This document shows, one piece after another, positions 18,878 through 23,203 of a stretch of DNA of 23,203 nt; the first letter of the stretch is position 1, and every line of letters begins with the position of its first letter. The notes below the pieces were generated by a model. It saw only the letters and a list, made by a program, of their open reading frames with translations. It did no database searches and was not told the origin of the DNA. Origin of the DNA: a virus; the IMG/VR virus record IMGVR_UViG_3300042484_000765, positions 1 to 23,203 of that record, one strand, 5' to 3'. A program made the position numbers and the translations under genes.

Positions 18878-19416
18878 GACTGTTTGAGAAAACCAGATAC
18901 CTGAAGGGTATACTTGTCTTGCATGCCTGCATTAGTAGACAGATGTAAGATTTTGCTATCCCAAATGAATCCATCTCCAGCCGACCAATCTGAACTGGTA
19001 TGAATTTTTTCATCTTCATCTACATATTGTATAAACTGACCCAGTTTATAATCTTCAAGGTAGATGTTGGCTCGCACTTTGGGTTCTGTACGATCTGGAT
19101 ATCGCTGGTTGATTTGATAGAATGTATCTCTATGATATGGAACCGTACACCCTGGTGGTTGTAGAATACTGCTAACAGTAACTACTTCAATACCCAGTTT
19201 GTTACCTAGATCTTCGTAGTCAATTTGATCTGCGGTCCACCACAGTTGATGTATGATGGTGTTTTCAAAACAATAAGTTTTAGGAAAGCCACCAAATTTT
19301 TCATGTATATCATTTATTTCGTATACTTGGTGTTTGATGCAACTGCCAGAATGCACACTGTAATCAGCATTCAAAAACACTAAAAAATCAAAATCAAGAT
19401 GAGCAATTTTAAACAT
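18874..19416 (-). CDS. 2OG-Fe(II) oxygenase-like protein, 180 aa
   Basis: PYHRDTFYQ (about 93-101) gives an HxD iron pair. The distal histidine is in ILHLSTNAG, followed by DKYTLQVSGF, where a basic residue for 2-oxoglutarate is expected (K rather than the usual R). The core sheet KVRANIYLEDYKLGQFI lies between them. The length is normal for small phage prolyl-4-hydroxylase or aspartyl-hydroxylase-like enzymes. The substrate is unknown: a protein side chain, a sugar or a modified base are all possible. Its start overlaps the SGNH-like gene by 8 bp. Confidence 0.72.
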   Translation of the reverse strand: MFKIAHLDFDFLVFLNADYSVHSGSCIKHQVYEINDIHEKFGGFPKTYCFENTIIHQLWWTADQIDYEDLGNKLGIEVVTVSSILQPPGCTVPYHRDTFYQINQRYPDRTEPKVRANIYLEDYKLGQFIQYVDEDEKIHTSSDWSAGDGFIWDSKILHLSTNAGMQDKYTLQVSGFLKQS

Positions 19417-20149
19417 AGTTTCTTTCAGCTAACCAAGGCATAATAATTTGATTTACAAATTGCTCATGTTGCTCTGGCCTTGGATGAAAATTATTTACAC
19501 CTGGAATAGGACAGTTTGCTTTTACCCAATCATGCTCGTTATCTACAGGCAAAAATTTTGTCCAATCTACCTGTTCCCATAACCAAGAAACATTTTTATT
19601 GTCTTTGGTGTGCGGGCTTAATGTGGTAGTATAGTTAGTAGTCATAAAATAATCAATATTATTTAGTTTGAGATAATTTTGCAATGCTACAACATGTTCT
19701 AGGGTGTAAATTTGACTGGCAACTTCGTTATAGTAATGTCTATACCACGCGGCATTGTGATCATGTTTCCAATGCGGGTTTAGTATAACCCATCCCCCAG
19801 GGGCATCATCGGCCACACGGGTTGGATTTTCTATCCATCCATCAATGTTGGTTGTAAATTGTATTGGCTGTTCAAAGTAAAATTCAAATCTATCTCGTCC
19901 AGTCCACATAATTCCCACAAGAATGTCTTCTGGCCGGTGCGTTTTTAGTAGTTCATGTAACCGATATTGCACTCTACGAACAATCAATCCATTACCTTGA
20001 CTGCCCATGGCTTCGCTGTAGTGTTCAGCTCCGGGCAGTTGTTCTCTAAGATAGATAGGCCATGTTTTATTATCGTTGTTGCCATGTACATCATAATTGA
20101 TACATTCACTGAAACTGCATCCGCTAGTGACTAAAATTTTAGTTTTCAT
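19409..20149 (-). CDS. SGNH-like protein, 246 aa
   Basis: TSGCSFSE at about residues 8-15 provides a nucleophile-like serine (GCS). GSQGNGLIVRRV carries Gly and Asn of blocks II and III. NNFHPRPEQHEQFV near the C terminus supplies a histidine in the position of the catalytic His. The WPIYLREQLPG region also fits the family. It differs strongly from 10783-11511. The ATG at 20149 is chosen over a TTG one codon earlier, with AAGG eight bases before it. It overlaps the stop of 20139-21140, inside the glycan operon. Confidence 0.7.
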   Translation of the reverse strand: MKTKILVTSGCSFSECINYDVHGNNDNKTWPIYLREQLPGAEHYSEAMGSQGNGLIVRRVQYRLHELLKTHRPEDILVGIMWTGRDRFEFYFEQPIQFTTNIDGWIENPTRVADDAPGGWVILNPHWKHDHNAAWYRHYYNEVASQIYTLEHVVALQNYLKLNNIDYFMTTNYTTTLSPHTKDNKNVSWLWEQVDWTKFLPVDNEHDWVKANCPIPGVNNFHPRPEQHEQFVNQIIMPWLAERNYV

Positions 20150-21140
20150 CAAAATCCTTGATTGCTGTGTTATATATTGTTTGAACTTGTTCGGCTTGTG
20201 TTTTTACCAATTCAAAGTTTTGATTCAATCTGTCCAGCAACGATCTTCTTAACTGTTGACATTGATCAAGGGTTAATTGTTGATCTAATTGTTTTACCTG
20301 TTGTGCCACAGATGCAAAACGTGTGTGCTCGTCTGGTATAGTGTCATAGCTGTGATCCACAATATCGTCAAACAAGTCAAACCCTAACTTGCGTACTTGT
20401 GCTACCAACCCAGGCACAGCAAACCATAAGGGTATTTGTCTAAGACCAAATGCTTTGAAAGTTTTTTCGGTAATAAAATGACTTCTCCAAACTCCTGGAT
20501 CAGTTTGACTGCTGCTTTCGACCACCAAGTTAAATGCACAACTATGGAATATTGAATTGGTTTGATCGTGTTCAGGCATGTAGTTATTTTTTCGATCAAC
20601 AATTCCGTCAATCAACAGCGGCAATTGCATGCCTGGCAGTATGTTTTTGTATTCATCAAGCCCGGTAGCACCCATTGATCCAAAACTAATTCTAACATCG
20701 CAACCGGTATCTAACACTAACTTTGCCACCAACGCACGACTGGCACTAGGGCGCCGAATCAAACACAAAAATTTTTGATCAACAAAGTCATTGTAGTTAA
20801 CTGACAAAATTTTTTCAAACCAGCCCATATGATTTGTCATATAGTTTGGTATGCAAATAGATCGATAATCTAATGTATCCGCATCTACGCAAGCATTAAA
20901 AATTACTAGTATATTTTTAGCAGGAACAGACCGTAGATAATCTATCAATGGCTTGGCCACAAGCTCACATTGACCTTCGCCTCTAAAGTCCACTACTATT
21001 TTGTTGTTTTTGATGTCGTTGATCTCATGATCACAACGTGCCATATCATGTGCAATTCTACTAGGAACGTCTATCGATGCATTAAAATGTAATGCACCAT
21101 AATGCAATACTCCCGGTGTTATTGGTTGTATGGGTCTCAA
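20139..21140 (-). CDS. Glycosyltransferase-like protein (paralog D), 333 aa
   Basis: It has the shared block AFNLVVESSSQTDPG, then HFITEKTFKAFGLRQIPLW, then VRKLGFDLFDDIVDHSYDTIPDEHTRF, the most complete version of the four. Earlier blocks include LCLIRRPSASRALVAKLVLD. A sugar transfer role is inferred from the resemblance to exostosin/GT10-type C-terminal halves. The start is a TTG overlapping the upstream TGA (TTGA). No better-placed ATG exists near it, and the first internal Met lies about 30 residues in. The end overlaps 19409-20149. Confidence 0.8.
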   Translation of the reverse strand: MRPIQPITPGVLHYGALHFNASIDVPSRIAHDMARCDHEINDIKNNKIVVDFRGEGQCELVAKPLIDYLRSVPAKNILVIFNACVDADTLDYRSICIPNYMTNHMGWFEKILSVNYNDFVDQKFLCLIRRPSASRALVAKLVLDTGCDVRISFGSMGATGLDEYKNILPGMQLPLLIDGIVDRKNNYMPEHDQTNSIFHSCAFNLVVESSSQTDPGVWRSHFITEKTFKAFGLRQIPLWFAVPGLVAQVRKLGFDLFDDIVDHSYDTIPDEHTRFASVAQQVKQLDQQLTLDQCQQLRRSLLDRLNQNFELVKTQAEQVQTIYNTAIKDFDEN

Positions 21141-21733
21141 TCTACAATCTCAATTTCTCTAAGATCAGGGTATGCCACATATACAGGCTTGGGGTTGTGT
21201 TCCTTGACACCTTGTAGCAATGCCACACCTTGCACTGCATCTTCGATACTGGGCTTGTAATGATATCCCACGTGGAAAGTCTTTTGGTCCTGCCAAGGTG
21301 CCACAGTCAAGTCTCTGCCATCATAGCGTTGGCGCAATATGGTTTCATATGCTTTTTTATCATCCAACAAAATAGCACCACCATGACCAATGTGCAAAGG
21401 CTTGGTATGCCCAAAACTCAAGCACTGCATGGTACCTGAACGATACATGTCTTTTTCTAATCTGCGAGCACTATCCCAAATTCTAGTATAAGTGAATTCA
21501 TATTCACCTTCCCAGTGTTGCCATTCGGTGTCGTGATACACATAGTGAATACCCAACTTGTGCATGGTCATAGGAATGCTCAAGTAAGTGTAAGGTGTAA
21601 ACTTACAGGCTCGCACTCGATCATATCGCAAACACATTTCGATAGCATGTGTACAGCAATCAGTCATGACTGCATAAGGTGCTCCTGTGAACTCTGCTAG
21701 TTCTTTTTCAAACTTTAAAATCTTATCAAACAT
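21137..21733 (-). CDS. DegT/DnrJ/EryC1-type aminotransferase-like protein, half length, 198 aa
   Basis: The active-site region is present: IWDSARRLE (Asp87, cofactor ring contact), SFGHTKPLHIGHGGAI with Lys111 as the Schiff-base lysine, and HYKPSIEDAVQGVALLQ. The N-terminal part (FEKELAEFTGAPYAVMTDC) matches the family start. Family members are about 370-400 residues, so the C-terminal domain is missing although the ORF has a clean stop and overlaps its neighbours. It may work as a reduced dimer or a non-aminating PLP protein such as a dehydratase relative. The start overlaps the GalE end by 8 bp. Confidence 0.83.
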   Translation of the reverse strand: MFDKILKFEKELAEFTGAPYAVMTDCCTHAIEMCLRYDRVRACKFTPYTYLSIPMTMHKLGIHYVYHDTEWQHWEGEYEFTYTRIWDSARRLEKDMYRSGTMQCLSFGHTKPLHIGHGGAILLDDKKAYETILRQRYDGRDLTVAPWQDQKTFHVGYHYKPSIEDAVQGVALLQGVKEHNPKPVYVAYPDLREIEIVD

Positions 21734-22673
21734 ACCAATTCCAAGCGTCTCGAATCATATCGTCTAGATTATAGTGACGCCAGGCACCTGCAACCATGTC
21801 AAATTTGGCAGGGCTTGCTGTCAGCTCTGGAGGATCACCTGCTCGTCGAGCCTCTGTGCCAATGTCGGGCATTTTACCAACAATAGTTTTTGCATGATCT
21901 ATTACTTGCCTGACACTTGTGCCTTGATTTGATCCAAGGTTATAGACCCCTGCAGGAATTTTATGATCCAATGCCAAGGCGTGAGCCCTTGCGATATCAG
22001 CCACATGCACATAATCACGCACACAAGTTCCATCGGTCGTAGGGTAATCGTCACCGTATATTCTAAACTGTCCATTGTCTCTTGCGGCCTCTAAAAACCT
22101 AGCAATCAAGTGTGTGGCACCTGGCTCTTGCCCGTGTCTGCCTTGGGGATCAGCACCACAGGCATTGAAGTAGCGGAAACTAACATAGTCAAGACCGTAT
22201 GCCTGATGATAACTTTCCAGCATCATGTCAATCATCAGTTTGCTTTCGCCATATGGACTGACAGGTTCTTTAGGATCCACTTCGTGTATGGGATTCATGA
22301 TAGGCTCACCATATGTGGCAGCACTAGAGCTAAAGACAAATTTGCAACGAGGCATGCTGTTCTTGACAATGTCCAACAGCTTCAGCGTCTTGGCCACGTT
22401 GTTGTTGTAGTATTCGCTAGGATTTTTCACACTAGGACCCACAAGGCTGGTGCCAGCACAGTGAATGATAGCGTCAGGTTGTTTGGCAATGATCCAACTT
22501 AGTGCCACATCACTTGCAAAGTCCTGATACAAGAATCCATTGGGCACACCACGCAGATGTGCAGGAGGATCTCTACGGTCAATACCATACACTTCGTGCC
22601 CGGCATCTTTCAATGTGAGCATGGTCTGTCCACCAATATATCCGGCTGAGCCGGTCACAATTACAACACTCAT
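21726..22673 (-). CDS. galE: UDP-glucose 4-epimerase-like NAD-dependent epimerase (GalE type), 315 aa
   Basis: The Rossmann motif GSAGYIGG lies at 8-15, SSSAATYGEP at 115-124 gives the catalytic Ser/Thr, and Y141-x3-K145 is in SPYGESK. RYFNACGADPQGRHGQ and YGDDYPTTDGTCVRDYVHV are typical of GalE-type extended SDRs. The length is close to E. coli GalE (338). It would supply UDP-galactose or another UDP-hexose to the glycosyltransferases in the operon. The ATG overlaps the upstream stop, with AAGGAAG a few bases ahead. Confidence 0.92.
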   Translation of the reverse strand: MSVVIVTGSAGYIGGQTMLTLKDAGHEVYGIDRRDPPAHLRGVPNGFLYQDFASDVALSWIIAKQPDAIIHCAGTSLVGPSVKNPSEYYNNNVAKTLKLLDIVKNSMPRCKFVFSSSAATYGEPIMNPIHEVDPKEPVSPYGESKLMIDMMLESYHQAYGLDYVSFRYFNACGADPQGRHGQEPGATHLIARFLEAARDNGQFRIYGDDYPTTDGTCVRDYVHVADIARAHALALDHKIPAGVYNLGSNQGTSVRQVIDHAKTIVGKMPDIGTEARRAGDPPELTASPAKFDMVAGAWRHYNLDDMIRDAWNWYV

Positions 22674-22873
22674 TCAACTTCCTTGAACAATGGCACATTT
22701 TCACTCAGCATCCTAATAAACTCTAAGTTAGTTGGGAATGTGTCTAGTGCGCCTTTGTGGGTTGTGAGATTAATTTTAATGTTTTCTACCAGGTACGATC
22801 CTGTTTCTAGGCCATACCAAAACGTTTCTGTAGCACCTTGCTCTATTTGATTTTTAAAATGTTCGCTAATCAT
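22670..22873 (-). CDS. Hypothetical protein, 67 aa
   Basis: It begins MISEHFKNQIEQGATETF, continues with YLVENIKINLTTHKGALD, and ends EVE. A short amphipathic layout without membrane segment or known motif. Both ends overlap neighbours by 4 bp, which supports the frame, and its last codons hold the GalE ribosome site. No function can be given. Confidence 0.75.
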   Translation of the reverse strand: MISEHFKNQIEQGATETFWYGLETGSYLVENIKINLTTHKGALDTFPTNLEFIRMLSENVPLFKEVE

Positions 22874-23203
22874 TCTTCAATCTTTACAACTTGATATTTT
22901 TCGTGAGCAGCGTGGTCACGATATCGGTTGCCCGCTCTATTCCACTGCTCGCCCATACCACTAATAATATCAACAACACGGTCCACAGTGCCATTGTTCC
23001 AGTTGCTGATAAGTCCCATGTTGTGGTGCGGTTCTCGTAGAAGCATTTGCATCTTGTGATAAGCGTCATCTATGCTCCAGGGAATATACAGTCTATTGGG
23101 ATCGTTCGCGAAGGTTTCAGGAAAACTGCGATACGCTGGATATAGCACATTGCATCCAAGAGTATCGGCCTCCGATACGGTGTTTGAAACCCAATCTTGT
23201 AAA
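22870..23203 (-). CDS. Partial glycosyltransferase-like protein (C-terminal part)
   Basis: The frame stays open to the window edge, so the start lies outside. A GTG at 23148 is available but the reading continues upstream with VSNTVSEADTLGCNV. The EADTLG-x-x-VLYP-x-x-RSFPE pattern and YIPWSIDD resemble the donor-binding end of GT-B (GT4-like) transferases, where the Glu binds the nucleotide sugar. The C-terminal helix region (MQMLLREPHHNMG) follows. The family call is tentative. The stop overlaps the next gene by ATGA. Confidence 0.65.
   Translation of the reverse strand, partial: LQDWVSNTVSEADTLGCNVLYPAYRSFPETFANDPNRLYIPWSIDDAYHKMQMLLREPHHNMGLISNWNNGTVDRVVDIISGMGEQWNRAGNRYRDHAAHEKYQVVKIEE

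Noticed and set aside
1-23203. CRISPR array, insertion sequence, integrase or attachment site
   Set aside because: No spaced repeat series, transposase or recombinase motif, or terminal inverted repeats were seen. The only near-identical direct repeat is the 35-bp pair in the small-gene operon.

Overview
The window looks like part of a tailed-phage genome, most likely a T4-like myovirus from an aquatic environment. The evidence is three CCA-encoding tRNA genes with a T4-style choice of anticodons, a T4 RNase H/FEN-type exonuclease, a MazG-like protein, long runs of very small genes joined by ATGA overlaps, and TAAATA/TAAGTA boxes resembling T4-type late promoters next to start codons. Near-consensus sigma70 promoters (TTGACN, 17 bp, TATAAT) and GGAG ribosome sites suggest a Gram-negative host. 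The taxonomic placement is inference; no capsid, tail or polymerase gene is present to anchor it.

Layout. 1-303 (minus): tRNA-Leu(UAA), tRNA-Arg(UCU) and a CAU tRNA that is probably Ile2, behind their own promoter. 327-3341 (minus): twelve tiny overlapping genes behind one consensus promoter, mostly unknown, including a P-loop kinase and a family of short paralogs ending in FGV(E/K/G). 3394-3723 (minus): a GIY-YIG nuclease gene. 3858-8131: a plus-strand segment with two members of a glycosyltransferase-like family and an asparagine-synthase-like amidotransferase, interrupted by one minus-strand gene of unknown function. 8096-12379 (minus): small unknowns, MazG, the exonuclease, an SGNH-like protein and a nucleotidyltransferase. 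12412-18807 (minus): 7-deazaguanine genes (QueE, a YhhQ-type transporter, QueD, FolE) mixed with a glycosyltransferase-methyltransferase fusion, a HIT protein, an RMF-like micro-protein and a third glycosyltransferase-like paralog. 18874-23203 (minus): an overlapping operon with a 2OG-Fe(II) oxygenase-like protein, an SGNH-like protein, a fourth glycosyltransferase-like paralog, a half-length DegT aminotransferase, a GalE epimerase and a partial glycosyltransferase.

Two programmes are interleaved. One supplies a 7-deazaguanine precursor (FolE, QueD, QueE and possibly uptake by YhhQ; no QueC, Tgt or DpdA is visible here), perhaps for DNA modification or host tRNA queuosine. The other makes or edits a glycan (GalE, DegT, an amidotransferase, a nucleotidyltransferase, several glycosyltransferases). 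The most unusual feature is how initiation is arranged. Several genes have a promoter -10 or late-type box 5-6 nt before the start codon and no Shine-Dalgarno, implying leaderless transcripts, and one 23-bp intergenic gap holds two such boxes back to back. No stretch longer than 300 bp lacks a gene.
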